In this document: positions 43,588 through 52,312 of the stretch, in pieces
Position numbering within the stretch: the first letter of the stretch is position 1
Layout: every line of letters begins with the position of its first letter
From: Streptomyces sp. NBC_00091
Lineage (GTDB): Bacteria; Actinomycetota; Actinomycetes; Streptomycetales; Streptomycetaceae
Length of the DNA stretch: 64,000 nt
Reading direction: 5' to 3'
Assembly: GCF_026343185.1 (NCBI RefSeq)
Contig: NZ_JAPEMA010000001.1
Span: forward strand, 4,154,001 to 4,218,000
Notes under the pieces: model-generated
Seen by the model: the letters and a program-made list of their open reading frames with translations, nothing else
Databases searched by the model: none
Told to the model about the DNA's origin: nothing
Made by a program: the position numbers and the translations under genes

Positions 43588-44673
43588 TCAGCGCAGCGGT
43601 GCCTGCTGGAGGGGGACCGGGCGGGCGGGCGGCGGCGGGGGCGGGTCCAGGCGCACGGGCGGCGGCGGGGCCACCGGCTGGCTCAGGCTCACGATCCCGC
43701 AGGGCACCTCGGGGGTGGCGTACGGCAGGCACAGCCGCCCGTCCGGGGTCCACAGGCCGCTGCCGAGCCAGCCCGCCGGGGCGCCGAGCCGGAAGACGTA
43801 CCGGTCGGCGGGGCGCCACAGGGCCAGGCCCGCCTCGCCCACCCGGAGCGCGACCCCGCAGGTCTCCGGCATCAGGACCTGGCCCGGCTGCACGGCGAAG
43901 GGGCGGGCGTCCTCCTCCAGCCGCAGGCACTCCGGGAAGCGGACGGGGCGTTCGCTGCCCAGTACCCCCCAGCCGAGCCGCGGTTCCCCCGGGGCGTCCG
44001 AGCGGATCAGCAGCAGCCCGCTGTCCGGGGCCGCCAGCAGCAGCCGGTCGTCGCTGTCCTGCGCGATCTGGAGCAGCGGGCTGACCACCCCGCCCCGGCC
44101 CAGGTCCACGGCGACGGCCTTGGTGCGGCCGTCCACCTCGCGGTCCAGCGCCAGCAGCCGGCCCGCCCGGTCCAGCCAGACCCCGCCGGAGCAGCGGCCC
44201 GGGACCACCGCGGCCCGCCGGGGCCCGCCGCAGTCCCCGGTCAGCTGCCAGACGGTGCTCTCCTCGGCCCCCACCGCCAGGGCGAAGGCCCCGCACCCGT
44301 CGGGGGACGGCGGCAGCAGGCGTACCCGTAGCCCCTCCTCGGCCTCCACCGAGCCCAGCTGGAACTCCCCGGTGCGGGGGCCTTCCGCGGCGCCCGACGG
44401 GTACAGCAGCGCGAAGGCGTGCCGGTCGGCGACCCGGCGGTGGATCAGCACCTGCCCGTCGGCCAGCGCCAGCACCTCGCTGTCCGCCTCCTCCGGCTGC
44501 GCGAGCGGCAGCGGCACCGCGTAGGGCTCCGGACCGCTCAGCGTCCAGCGTTCCGGGTAGCGCGCCTCGCCCTCCCCGGCCAGCCGGGCGGCGTACGCCC
44601 CGTCGGCGGCGATCGTGAGCGCGGCAGTCGTGAGCGCGGCGGTCGTCGTGATCTCGGTGGCACAGACAGTCAT
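43588..44673 (-). CDS. Hypothetical protein, probably beta-propeller-like
   Basis: A 361-residue protein of unknown function. Regularly spaced hydrophobic beta strands (GQVLIHRRVADRHAFALLYPSG, GVWLDRAGRLLALDREVDG, RLLLAAPDSGLLLIRSD) suggest a propeller. No signal peptide and no transmembrane helix. The C-terminus is Pro-rich (VAPPPPVRLDPPPPP). GGAGG precedes the ATG. It lies 34 bases upstream of the HAD gene, possibly co-transcribed. No recognised family. Confidence 0.65.
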   Translation of the reverse strand: MTVCATEITTTAALTTAALTIAADGAYAARLAGEGEARYPERWTLSGPEPYAVPLPLAQPEEADSEVLALADGQVLIHRRVADRHAFALLYPSGAAEGPRTGEFQLGSVEAEEGLRVRLLPPSPDGCGAFALAVGAEESTVWQLTGDCGGPRRAAVVPGRCSGGVWLDRAGRLLALDREVDGRTKAVAVDLGRGGVVSPLLQIAQDSDDRLLLAAPDSGLLLIRSDAPGEPRLGWGVLGSERPVRFPECLRLEEDARPFAVQPGQVLMPETCGVALRVGEAGLALWRPADRYVFRLGAPAGWLGSGLWTPDGRLCLPYATPEVPCGIVSLSQPVAPPPPVRLDPPPPPPARPVPLQQAPLR

Positions 44674-44857
44674 CCGGCGTTACCTCCGGAGAGGAAGCTA
44701 GTTTTCGCACTTCCACCCGAACAACACGAGCCAGCGCGCTTCACACGTACGGGTGGCCGCCCCCCGATTCGCCGGTGGCGGCGGGTGCGGTTGTGCTGGC
44801 CGGGACAGGTGCCCCGGCCAGGGGACCACCGGTCGCCACGGACGGTAGCCTTGGCCC

Positions 44858-45718
44858 GTGCCCCGTCTCTCTGAAGTCATCGCCGCGCTGGACGCTCTCT
44901 GGCCCCCCTCGCGGGCCGAGGAGTGGGACGCCGTCGGCACCGTCTGCGGCGACCCCGACGCCGAGGTCACCCGGGTGCTCTTCGCCGTGGACCCCGTACA
45001 GGAGATCGTCGACGAGGCGGTGAAGCTCGGTGCCGACCTGGTCGTCACCCACCACCCCCTCTACCTGCGCGGTACCACCACCGTCGCCGCGGGCACCTTC
45101 AAGGGCCGCGTCGTGCACACGCTGATCAAGAACGACATCGCGCTGCACGTGGCCCACACCAACGCCGACACCGCCGACCCCGGGGTCTCCGACGCCCTCG
45201 CCGGCGCCCTCGACCTGCGCGTCACCGGCCCCCTCGTGCCCGACCCCACCGACCCGGCGGGCCGCCGCGGCCTGGGCCGGATCTGCGAGCTGGACCACCC
45301 CGAGACCCTGCGCGAGTTCGCCGCCCGCGCCGCCGCCCGGCTGCCGCACACCGCGCAGGGCATCCGCGCCGCCGGCGACCCCGACGCGCCGATCCGTACC
45401 GTCGCCGTCAGCGGCGGCTCCGGCGACAGCCTCCTCGCGCAGGTCCGCGCCGTCGGCGTGGACGCCTTCCTCACCGCCGACCTGCGCCACCACCCGGTGT
45501 CCGAGGCCCGCGAGCAGAGCCCGCTCGCCCTCGTCGACGCCGCGCACTGGGCCACCGAGTGGCCCTGGTGCGAGCAGGCCGCCGCCCAGCTCGACGCGAT
45601 CTCCGAGCGCCACGGCTGGGGTCTGCGGACCCACGTCTCGCGCACGGTCACCGACCCGTGGACGGCGCACGCGCCGTCCGTCACACCCCCTTCTAGTGCC
45701 TCTGGAGCCCCCAACTGA
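44858..45718 (+). CDS. Nif3-like dinuclear metal center hexameric protein
   Basis: A 286-residue member of the Nif3/YbgI family (NGG1-interacting factor 3). Hallmarks are VVTHHPLYLRG (about 66), THTNAD-like HVAHTNADTADPG and, at the C-terminus, DLRHHPVSEA and VDAAHWATEWP with further metal ligands. Members form hexameric toroids with a dinuclear metal site; cellular role uncertain (GTP cyclohydrolase-like activity has been suggested). It starts with GTG at 44858. Its last bases overlap the CTG start of the zinc-ribbon gene. Confidence 0.88.
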   Translation: MPRLSEVIAALDALWPPSRAEEWDAVGTVCGDPDAEVTRVLFAVDPVQEIVDEAVKLGADLVVTHHPLYLRGTTTVAAGTFKGRVVHTLIKNDIALHVAHTNADTADPGVSDALAGALDLRVTGPLVPDPTDPAGRRGLGRICELDHPETLREFAARAAARLPHTAQGIRAAGDPDAPIRTVAVSGGSGDSLLAQVRAVGVDAFLTADLRHHPVSEAREQSPLALVDAAHWATEWPWCEQAAAQLDAISERHGWGLRTHVSRTVTDPWTAHAPSVTPPSSASGAPN

Positions 45719-46458
45719 ACGCCGAGCCCGCCGACCAGATCCGACTTCTCGACGTCCAGGCCCTGGACGTCCGGCTGTCTCAGCTCGCCCACAAGCGCAA
45801 GTCGCTGCCCGAGCACGCCGAGGTCGACTCCCTGACCAAGGACCTCAGCCAGCAGCGCGACTTCCTCGTCGCCGCCCAGACGCAGGCCAGCGACGCCGCC
45901 CGCGAGCAGACCAAGGCGGAGCAGGACGTCGACCAGGTGCGCCAGCGCGCGGCCCGGGACCAGCAGCGCCTGGACTCCGGTGCGGGCATCTCGGCCCGGG
46001 ACCTGGCGAACCTGCAGAGCGAGGTCGTCTCCCTCGCCAAGCGGCAGGGTGACCTGGAGGACGTGGTCCTGGAGGTCATGGAGCGTCTGGAGGCCGCGCA
46101 GGAGCGCGTCACCGAGCTGACCGAGCGCGTCGGCGCGCTGGAGGCCAAGCTCACCGACGCCACCGCGCGCCGCGACGCCGCCACCGGCGAGATCGACGCC
46201 GAGGCCGCGAAGATCGCCAAGGACCGCGAGGTCATCGTCGGCTCCATGCCGTCCGACCTGATGGCCCTGTACGAGAAGATCCGCGTCAAGCAGGGCGGGG
46301 TCGGCGCCGCGCGCCTGTACCAGCGGCGCTGCGAGGGCTGCCGGCTGGAGCTCGACATGGCCGAGATCAACGAGATCAAGGCCGCGGCCGTCAACCAGGT
46401 CGTCCGGCACGAGAACTGCGGCCGCATCCTGGTCCGTGCGGCGGACTCGGGCATCTGA
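45715..46458 (+). CDS. Coiled-coil zinc-ribbon protein, CTG start
   Basis: A 247-residue protein: a long antiparallel coiled coil (about 15-195, rich in Glu, Gln, Ala) and a C-terminal C4 zinc ribbon (RRCEGCRLEL ... HENCGRILV, with the fourth Zn ligand probably His or Cys). It matches the actinobacterial family next to Nif3 and RNase H. I chose CTG at 45715-45717: GGAG lies 7 bases upstream, the frame before it is the coding part of Nif3, and the first ATG is internal at 45937 in the coiled coil. CTG overlaps the Nif3 stop (CTGA). Function unknown, possibly scaffolding. Confidence 0.8.
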   Translation: MNAEPADQIRLLDVQALDVRLSQLAHKRKSLPEHAEVDSLTKDLSQQRDFLVAAQTQASDAAREQTKAEQDVDQVRQRAARDQQRLDSGAGISARDLANLQSEVVSLAKRQGDLEDVVLEVMERLEAAQERVTELTERVGALEAKLTDATARRDAATGEIDAEAAKIAKDREVIVGSMPSDLMALYEKIRVKQGGVGAARLYQRRCEGCRLELDMAEINEIKAAAVNQVVRHENCGRILVRAADSGI

Positions 46459-47792
46459 TGCCGCGTTTCGTCGTGGAGGCGGACGGCGGTTCCCGGGGCA
46501 ACCCGGGTCCCGCCGGCTACGGGGCGGTCGTCCTCGACCCGGCCACCGGTGAGACCCTGGCCGAGCGCGCCGAGTTCATCGGCGTCGCGACGAACAACGT
46601 CGCCGAGTACAAGGGCCTGATCGCGGGCCTGAGGGCGGCGCGCGAGCTGGCGCCGGACGCGATGGTCCGGGTCCGGATGGACTCCAAGCTCGTCGTGGAG
46701 CAGATGTCGGGCCGCTGGAAGATCAAGCACCCGGACATGAAGCCGCTCGCGGCGGAGGCCGCGACGATCCTCCCGCGCGCGCAGGTCACCTACGAGTGGA
46801 TCCCGCGCGAGAAGAACAAGCACGCGGACCGGCTCGCCAACGAGGCGATGGACGCGGGCAAGCGCGGCAAGCAGTGGGAGCCCTCGGCCTCCACCGCCGA
46901 CCTCGCCCCGGCCGGCCCCCCGGGGGACGCGGCCAAGGGCGCCGCGGCCGTCCGCGCCGCCCTCGCCTCCGGCGGCGGTACGGGGACCCGTGCGGCGGCG
47001 ACGGCCGACGTGAGCGCGGCCCGGAGCGCCGCCGCGGCGGGCGGCGACACGCTGTTCGGCGAAGCCGAGCCCACGCTCGCGCCCGGCCGCATCCCGGCCC
47101 CGGCGGCCGGCTCCGGCGCGGCCCCCGCCGCCGCGGGCAACGGAACCGGCTGGGGCGGGCCCGACATGGGCACCCCCGCCACCTTCGTGCTGCTGCGTCA
47201 CGGCGAGACCGCCCTGACCCCGCAGAAGCGCTTCTCCGGCAGCGGCGGCACCGACCCGGAGCTGTCCCCGGCCGGCCGCCGCCAGGCCGCCGCCGTCGCC
47301 GAGGCGCTGGCCGCGCGGGGCACCGTACAGGCCGTCGTCAGCTCCCCGCTGCTCCGCTGCCGGGAGACCGCGCAGGCCGTGGCCGACCGGCTCGGGCTCC
47401 CGGTCACGGTCGAGGAGGGCCTGCGCGAGACGGACTTCGGCGCCTGGGAGGGCCTGACCTTCGCCGAGGTCCGGGAACGCTTCCCGGACGACCTCCAGGC
47501 GTGGCTGGACTCCCCGAAGGCGGCCCCCACGGGCGGCGGCGAGAGCTTCACCGCCGTCACCCGCCGGGTCTCGGCCGCGCGCGACCGGCTGCTGTCCGCG
47601 CACGCGGGCCGCACGGTGCTGCTGGTCACGCACGTGACGCCGGTCAAGACGCTGGTCCGCCTCGCCCTGGGCGCCCCGCCGGAGGCCCTGTTCCGGATGG
47701 AGCTCTCCGCGGCCTCCCTCTCGGCGGTGGCCTACTACGCCGACGGCAACGCCTCGGTCCGCCTCCTGAACGACACCTCGCACCTGCGCTAG
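46458..47792 (+). CDS. Bifunctional RNase H / acid phosphatase
   Basis: A 444-residue fusion. The N-terminal RNase H1-like domain (1-140) has VVEADGGSRGNPGPAG, NNVAEYKGLIAGL and RMDSKLV with the catalytic acidic residues. A disordered Ala/Gly-rich linker (about 145-225) leads to a histidine phosphatase domain with VLLRHGETAL (about 240) and the acid-base VVSSPLLRCRETA. The linker is long. This is the Rv2228c arrangement (RNase HI plus CobC-type alpha-ribazole phosphatase). ATG overlaps the zinc-ribbon stop by one base (TGATG), so the three genes form one operon. A terminator lies at 47819-47853. Confidence 0.92.
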   Translation: MPRFVVEADGGSRGNPGPAGYGAVVLDPATGETLAERAEFIGVATNNVAEYKGLIAGLRAARELAPDAMVRVRMDSKLVVEQMSGRWKIKHPDMKPLAAEAATILPRAQVTYEWIPREKNKHADRLANEAMDAGKRGKQWEPSASTADLAPAGPPGDAAKGAAAVRAALASGGGTGTRAAATADVSAARSAAAAGGDTLFGEAEPTLAPGRIPAPAAGSGAAPAAAGNGTGWGGPDMGTPATFVLLRHGETALTPQKRFSGSGGTDPELSPAGRRQAAAVAEALAARGTVQAVVSSPLLRCRETAQAVADRLGLPVTVEEGLRETDFGAWEGLTFAEVRERFPDDLQAWLDSPKAAPTGGGESFTAVTRRVSAARDRLLSAHAGRTVLLVTHVTPVKTLVRLALGAPPEALFRMELSAASLSAVAYYADGNASVRLLNDTSHLR

Positions 47793-47818
47793 CCGCGCGA
47801 CGGCGACCCCGCGAGACA

Positions 47819-47853
47819 CGAAGGACCCCCACCCACCGGGCGGGGGTCCTTCG
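47819..47853. terminator. Hairpin terminator
   Basis: CGAAGGACCCCC (47819-47830) pairs with GGGGGTCCTTCG (47842-47853). It separates the convergent RNase H operon and the fourth kinase gene. Confidence 0.8.
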
Positions 47854-47881
47854 TCGTCCGAGTGCGGTCAGGGGCCCGGCG

Positions 47882-49930
47882 TCATGCCTTGCAAGTGCCG
47901 GAGCCGTGGATGAACGCCTGCCCGCTGTTGCCGGTGTAGGAGGCGGCGACCCACCGCATGTAGGGCCAGTGCGCGTTCGCGTTGTACTCGGCCGCCAGCT
48001 TGGCGCAGGCCGTCTTGGACACCACGTCGGCGAAGTGCGCGGTCTGGGCCTTGCTCTGGACCGCCCCGTAGCCGTCCCACGCCCACACGTACATGACGTT
48101 CTCCACCGGGTCGAAGCCGAGCTGGAAGGCGTCCTCGCGGTCGAAGGGGACCAACCCGTGCCCCTCGGCCACCCGCTCGTCCCACGCGCGCTTCACCGCC
48201 TTCACGGTGTCGTCGGCGACGCGGATCTCGGCCCGGTCGGTGCTCGTCTCCATCGCCGTGCGGATCCCGGGGGTACTGCCGGCCCATTCACCCGTGCCCG
48301 ACCTCGATCCGCAACCGCTGGTGGCCTGCCCGAAGTCCAGGACGTGGACGTTCGACGGGGACGCGTCCGAGGTGAACTCGCGCCAGAAGACCACGTAGGC
48401 GCCGTGCTTCCACGTGGTCGGCTCCGCCTTGAGGCGGTGGGCGAGGACCGTGCAGGCGGCCATGGAGGCCGCGCGGGAGAAGAACGCCTGATCCGCTTCC
48501 GGCCAGGTCGGCTGCGGGTCGGTGGTCACGATGACGCTCTGCGTCTCGTCGTTGAAGGTGACCGTGGGGCGGACATCGGCCCTCCCCTTGGTCGCGAGGA
48601 TCGCGCGGGTGTAGTCCACGATGTCCTTCCCCGTGTCCTTCTCGCCCTGTGCGACCGGGAGGCGGCCGGCCTGCCAGTCCGCGAAGCGGGGCTGGGGCTG
48701 CTCGCCGGACCGGGTGAAGGCGGGACCGGCCACCCCGGCGAGGGGGTCCTTCACCACCGGCGTCCTGCGCAGGTTCAGCGGATCCGTCCGGGCCGTACCG
48801 CCGGGGGCGCCGGCGTCACCGGAGCGGGACCCCGCGCCCTGCGGTGGCGCGGCCGAACCGGAAGCCCCGGGGCTCCGGGGGCCGCCGTCCTTGCCCGCAG
48901 TGAGGGCCGCCGCGCCGCCGGCCAGGCCGCCGAGGAGGGCGCCGGCCACGATGACGGCGACGAGGGTCCGCTTCCGGGTCCGGACGGGCCGGCCCGGCCA
49001 GGTGGGGTCGGCGGGGGCGGGGAGGTCCCAGTGGGCCCGGACGAGGTCGCCGGCCAGTGTGGGCGGGCAGCCCGGGGTGAGGACCTGGGTGGCCTCCGCG
49101 GCGAGGAGGGCCGCGCAGCGGGCGGCCAGTTCCTCGGCCGTCGGACGGTCGGCCGGGTCCTTCGCGAGGGTCTGCTCCACGACCTCCCGGAGCGCTTCGG
49201 GGACCCCGGTGAGGTCGGGGTCGCCGGACATGACGCGGAACGCGACCACGTCGGGGGCTCCGGCGCCGAACGGCAGCCGGCCCGTGGCCGCGTGGGCGGC
49301 GAGGGCGCCCCAGGCGAAGACGTCCCCGGGCGGTCCGGACGTACCGGCGCGGTAGTGCTCGGGGCTGATCCAGCCCGGCGTGCCGGTCATCACGCCGGTG
49401 CGGGTCACGGACGTGCCGTCGGCGGCGTGGGCGATGCCGAAGTCCAGCACCCTCGGCCCGGCCGGGCTCAGGATGACGTTCTGCGGTTTCACGTCCCGGT
49501 GGACCACCCCCGCCCGGTGGATCGCCGCGAGCGCCTGCGCGGTGCCGGCGGCGAAGGCGTACAGGCCGGCGCCGGTCAGCGGCCCGTGGGCGGCCAGGTG
49601 CTGGTTCAGCGTCGGGCCGGGCACGTACTCCGTTGCCAGCCACGGGGTTTCGGCCTCCGCGTCGGCGGCCAGCAGGGGGACCAGGCACGGGCCCTGGACC
49701 CGGGCGGACAGGGCGACCTCGCGGCGGAACCGGGCCCGGAACTCCGGGTCTTCGGCCTGCGCCTGGTGGACGGCCTTGACCGCGAACCGTACCCCCCGGG
49801 CGTCCAGGGCGGCGTGGACGGTGCCCATACCGCCCGTGCCGAGACGCCCGATGATCCGGTACGGGCCGATCCTCTTCGGATCGCCGGGGCGGGCGGGCCG
49901 AACCCGCCCGCCGGGGCCAGTGGTTCTCAA
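47882..49930 (-). CDS. Transmembrane Ser/Thr protein kinase
   Basis: A 682-residue kinase distinct from the triplet at 28-33 kb. Kinase domain about 22-290: GTGGMGTV, FAVKAVH, HRDVKPQN, VLDFGIAHAADG and SPEHYR. A transmembrane helix (about 325-345) is followed by a Gly/Ser spacer and a large extracellular domain. TTG at 49928-49930 is the start used here; no better start is in frame and the ribosome site is weak, so confidence in it is moderate. It is divergent from a DUF4352 protein gene across an AT-rich palindrome. Confidence 0.85.
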   Translation of the reverse strand: MRTTGPGGRVRPARPGDPKRIGPYRIIGRLGTGGMGTVHAALDARGVRFAVKAVHQAQAEDPEFRARFRREVALSARVQGPCLVPLLAADAEAETPWLATEYVPGPTLNQHLAAHGPLTGAGLYAFAAGTAQALAAIHRAGVVHRDVKPQNVILSPAGPRVLDFGIAHAADGTSVTRTGVMTGTPGWISPEHYRAGTSGPPGDVFAWGALAAHAATGRLPFGAGAPDVVAFRVMSGDPDLTGVPEALREVVEQTLAKDPADRPTAEELAARCAALLAAEATQVLTPGCPPTLAGDLVRAHWDLPAPADPTWPGRPVRTRKRTLVAVIVAGALLGGLAGGAAALTAGKDGGPRSPGASGSAAPPQGAGSRSGDAGAPGGTARTDPLNLRRTPVVKDPLAGVAGPAFTRSGEQPQPRFADWQAGRLPVAQGEKDTGKDIVDYTRAILATKGRADVRPTVTFNDETQSVIVTTDPQPTWPEADQAFFSRAASMAACTVLAHRLKAEPTTWKHGAYVVFWREFTSDASPSNVHVLDFGQATSGCGSRSGTGEWAGSTPGIRTAMETSTDRAEIRVADDTVKAVKRAWDERVAEGHGLVPFDREDAFQLGFDPVENVMYVWAWDGYGAVQSKAQTAHFADVVSKTACAKLAAEYNANAHWPYMRWVAASYTGNSGQAFIHGSGTCKA

Positions 49931-50002
49931 AGGGGGCTTCTCTCTGTCTGCGCGGCTCGGGGGACCGGGTTCGTCTCATCCTTGGGACTCCCGATGGCGC
50001 AT

Positions 50003-50019
50003 TTAAACATTTTGTTTAA
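50003..50019. promoter_or_regulatory. AT-rich palindrome in the divergent kinase/DUF4352 promoter
   Basis: TTAAAC-ATTTT-GTTTAA is a perfect inverted repeat inside about 25 bases of almost pure A+T, a striking contrast with the surroundings. It lies 73 bases from the kinase start and 97 bases before the DUF4352 start. It may be an operator, or its AT-richness may aid promoter melting. Confidence 0.55.
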
Positions 50020-50115
50020 GCTAAATGTCGCTCATCTTCCGAACGCGGCGCTCCTCCAAGGGTGTTCGGCATACGGCTTTGAGCCCGACATCAACCATTC
50101 ACCGAAGGAGTCGTC

Positions 50116-50730
50116 ATGAGCACCCCCTACCCCGGCCAGACCCCGCCCCCGCCCTACGGCCACCCCGTCCCGCCCCAGCCCCCGAAGAAGAACACGGGCA
50201 AGATCATCGGCATCGGCTGCGGCGGCCTGATCGTACTGTCGCTGCTCGTCGCGGGGTGCGCTGCGGTCGTCGGCACCGGCGACTCGTCCAAGGACCCCAA
50301 GAGCCCGGCCTCCGCCGAGGCCGTGCCGGTCCCGGCGTCCTCCGCCCCGGCCGGCTCCGCCCCCGCGAAGTCCGAGGCGCCGGCGCCGGCCCCCGACAAG
50401 AACGCCGACGTGGTGCTGACCGCCTCGCCGACGGAGTTCAAGGCCGGCATCCTCGCCCAGGACGGAGACCACACCTCGGTGCAGGTGACCGTCGTCAACA
50501 ACGGAGCCAAGGAAGTCGACGTCAACGTCCTCTACTTCGAGGTGACGACCGCGGACGGAACGCGCAAGCAGATCGAACTGGCGGCGGCCGAGGACCAGAT
50601 CGACACCGTGAAGCTGGCCAAGGGCGAGAAGGTCACCGGGACGATCACGGTCAAGGGGAAGGTCACCGCGAAGACGGTGCACTTCAAGAACGGCCTGCTC
50701 GGCAAGACGTACAGCACCCCGGTGAAGTAG
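50116..50730 (+). CDS. DUF4352-type exported lipoprotein-like protein
   Basis: A 204-residue protein: Pro-rich cytoplasmic N-terminus (PYPGQTPPPPYG), a hydrophobic segment with GLIVLSLLVAGCAAVV (about 36-52) giving a possible lipobox (VAGC), an Ala/Pro/Ser spacer and a beta-sandwich from about 95 matching DUF4352 (VQVTVVNNGAKEVDVN). AAGGAG precedes the ATG. Such proteins are membrane-tethered outside the cell; function unknown. Its 3' end is 44 bases from rnpB. Confidence 0.8.
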   Translation: MSTPYPGQTPPPPYGHPVPPQPPKKNTGKIIGIGCGGLIVLSLLVAGCAAVVGTGDSSKDPKSPASAEAVPVPASSAPAGSAPAKSEAPAPAPDKNADVVLTASPTEFKAGILAQDGDHTSVQVTVVNNGAKEVDVNVLYFEVTTADGTRKQIELAAAEDQIDTVKLAKGEKVTGTITVKGKVTAKTVHFKNGLLGKTYSTPVK

Positions 50731-50773
50731 CCGCCGGGACACCCCCCTGGCCCGGAGGGCGAGGGGGGAACGG

Positions 50774-51180
50774 CAGACGAGCCGGCCTGTACGCCGGGTT
50801 CTGTCGCCCGGAGACCTCACGGTCGCCGGGGAGACGGCCATCCATCTAGGACCGGCGTTGCCGCCGGCCTCGTGCGGTCTACCCGCGAACATCGGGCGGG
50901 CAGCCCTCAAGCGTTCGCGCAGACCCGTCCGGGGACGGATCCTCTTGACCTTGCTCCAGGTGGGGTTTACCTAGCCGCCTGAGTCACCTCAGGCGCTGGT
51001 GGTCTCTTACACCACCGTTTCACCCTTACCGAGGACCGAAGTCCCCGGCGGTCTGTTTTCTGTGGCACTGTCCCGCGGGTCACCCCGGGTGGGCGTTACC
51101 CACCACCCTGCCCTGTGGAGCCCGGACGTTCCTCGGCGGGATCCTGGGACCCCGACGCGGCCGCCCGGCCGACTCGTCTG
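50774..51180 (-). ncRNA. rnpB: RNase P RNA, bacterial class A
   Basis: The minus strand reads as actinobacterial RNase P RNA: a 5' GGAACGTCCGGGCTCC region (51136-51121), ACAGTGCCACAGAAAACAGACC, GGTAAGGGTGAAACGGTGGTG, TAAGAGACCACCAGCGCCTG, GTAGACCGCACGAGGCCGG and a 3' end ...GGCTCGTCTG complementary to the 5' end. Length is about 400 nucleotides. It trims the 5' leaders of tRNA precursors. The 5' end is placed at about 51180 and a TAGCAT at about 51188-51193 could be its -10 box; exact ends are estimates. Confidence 0.95.
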
Positions 51181-51492
51181 TCGTGCCGACCATGCTACCC
51201 GGCTGTCCGCGGCGGCTTGACCTTGACGCAGCGGCAGGGTTTCCCTCCGATCCCGCCGAGTATCCGTCGTTTACCGCGAAGGTGGGGCATTTTCGGTTTG
51301 GCCAACGGAGCCTCGCAACCCCCTGCTACGGTATGTAATCGCATGGTGACGATAGTCAAGTCGCTTGCGAACCGGCAGGTCGTGACCTGCCCGGCGGTCG
51401 GGAGGATCGTCGTCGGACGGACGTGAGTGCCGTCAAACCCGCCGGAGTGATCCAGGAGGGAGTCTCCTGGCCTTGGCCGGGAGAGAGCTTCA
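51181..51492. other. Gap between rnpB and the MerR-like gene
   Basis: 312 bases without an established gene. It contains the rnpB promoter region and, on the plus strand, a 27-codon frame from 51343 to 51426 (ATG to TGA) with no ribosome site. A perfect 8-bp palindrome, GGCAGGTC-GT-GACCTGCC (51374-51391), lies within it. The palindrome could be an operator of the downstream regulator; the short frame is probably chance. Confidence 0.4.
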
Positions 51493-51936
51493 ATGAGGGG
51501 CATGCGGATCGAAGAGACCGCCGGGATCGTCCGGGTCACCACCCGGACGATCCGGGAATACGGCCGCGTTGGGCTGCTCCGAGAACGGGAGCGGCACCCC
51601 AACGGACACCGCGACCACCTGACCCTGCTCGACGCCCCGGGCGCCGGCGGCGAGGAGATCTACGCCCTGCTCGGGCCGCTGGCCTCCGATCCCGCCGTGC
51701 TCGCGCTCTACGAGCGGCTGGACGAGCTGGCCGGAGCCCCGGCCGACGATCCCCGGATCGGCCCGCTCGCGGCGGAGATGGTGGCCGCCGTCCCCGACGC
51801 GGTCTTCGCGGCGATCCCCGCCGACGGGCCCGTCGTGGCCGGCTTCGAGGAGGCGCTGCTCGCCGAGTTCGCCCCCGCGCAGGCCGAGGTCGTACGCCGG
51901 GTCATGCGGGCCTTCACGGAGCGGGGGCGGCGATGA
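51493..51936 (+). CDS. MerR-like transcriptional regulator
   Basis: A 147-residue protein with a MerR-type winged helix-turn-helix at the N-terminus (RIEETAGIVRVTTRTIREYGRVGLLRERERHPNGHR), but the segment after it is short and the effector-binding domain is unlike metal-binding MerR proteins (no cysteines). GGGAGAGAG precedes ATG 51493; ATG 51502 is an alternative. Its stop overlaps the next start (ATGA) of a broken membrane-protein gene. A palindrome at 51374 lies upstream. Confidence 0.78.
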   Translation: MRGMRIEETAGIVRVTTRTIREYGRVGLLRERERHPNGHRDHLTLLDAPGAGGEEIYALLGPLASDPAVLALYERLDELAGAPADDPRIGPLAAEMVAAVPDAVFAAIPADGPVVAGFEEALLAEFAPAQAEVVRRVMRAFTERGRR

Positions 51937-52308
51937 GGGTGACGGTGACGGTGACGGGGACGGGGATACGCGCCGCCCGGGTGGCGGCCGCGGCGGTGAT
52001 CCCGGGCGAGCTGGTCCTCGTCCTGTGCCTCGCGGCCGGAGTGCGGCTGCCCGGGTGGGCGACGGCCGCCGCCGAGGCCCTGGTGCTCGGGGTGCTGCTG
52101 CTGGAGGCCTGGGTGCTGGGCTCGCTGTACGCGCGGACCCGGTCCTGGCGGGAGACCGTACGCGCCGTCGTGCCGGAGGCGGTCCTGCGGCTGCTGCTGC
52201 ACGAGCTGCGGGCCGTCGCCTCCCCCCTGGCCCGCCGTGCACCGCGTGCTGCTGGTGCTCGACGTCTACGGGGTGCTGCTGCTCGCCCTGCACGCCGCCT
52301 GCGTGACC
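51933..52308 (+). pseudogene. Broken membrane-protein gene, partner of the MerR-like regulator
   Basis: Translation starts at ATG 51933 and runs as a membrane-helix protein (LVLVLCLAAGVRLPGW ... LLLHELRAVASPLA) until about 52230. After that a hydrophobic segment typical of the same proteins (HRVLLVLDVYGVLLLALHAACVT) continues in another frame. Intact relatives, as I recall them, have more residues between these two parts, so an internal deletion and frameshift are likely. The 3' end is lost where TnpB-element sequence begins at about 52310. Confidence 0.6.
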
Positions 52309-52312
52309 GTTG

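Noticed and set aside
51343..51426. 27-codon frame upstream of the MerR-like gene as a leader peptide gene
   Set aside because: No ribosome site, overlaps a palindrome that explains the sequence better, and no recognisable peptide features.
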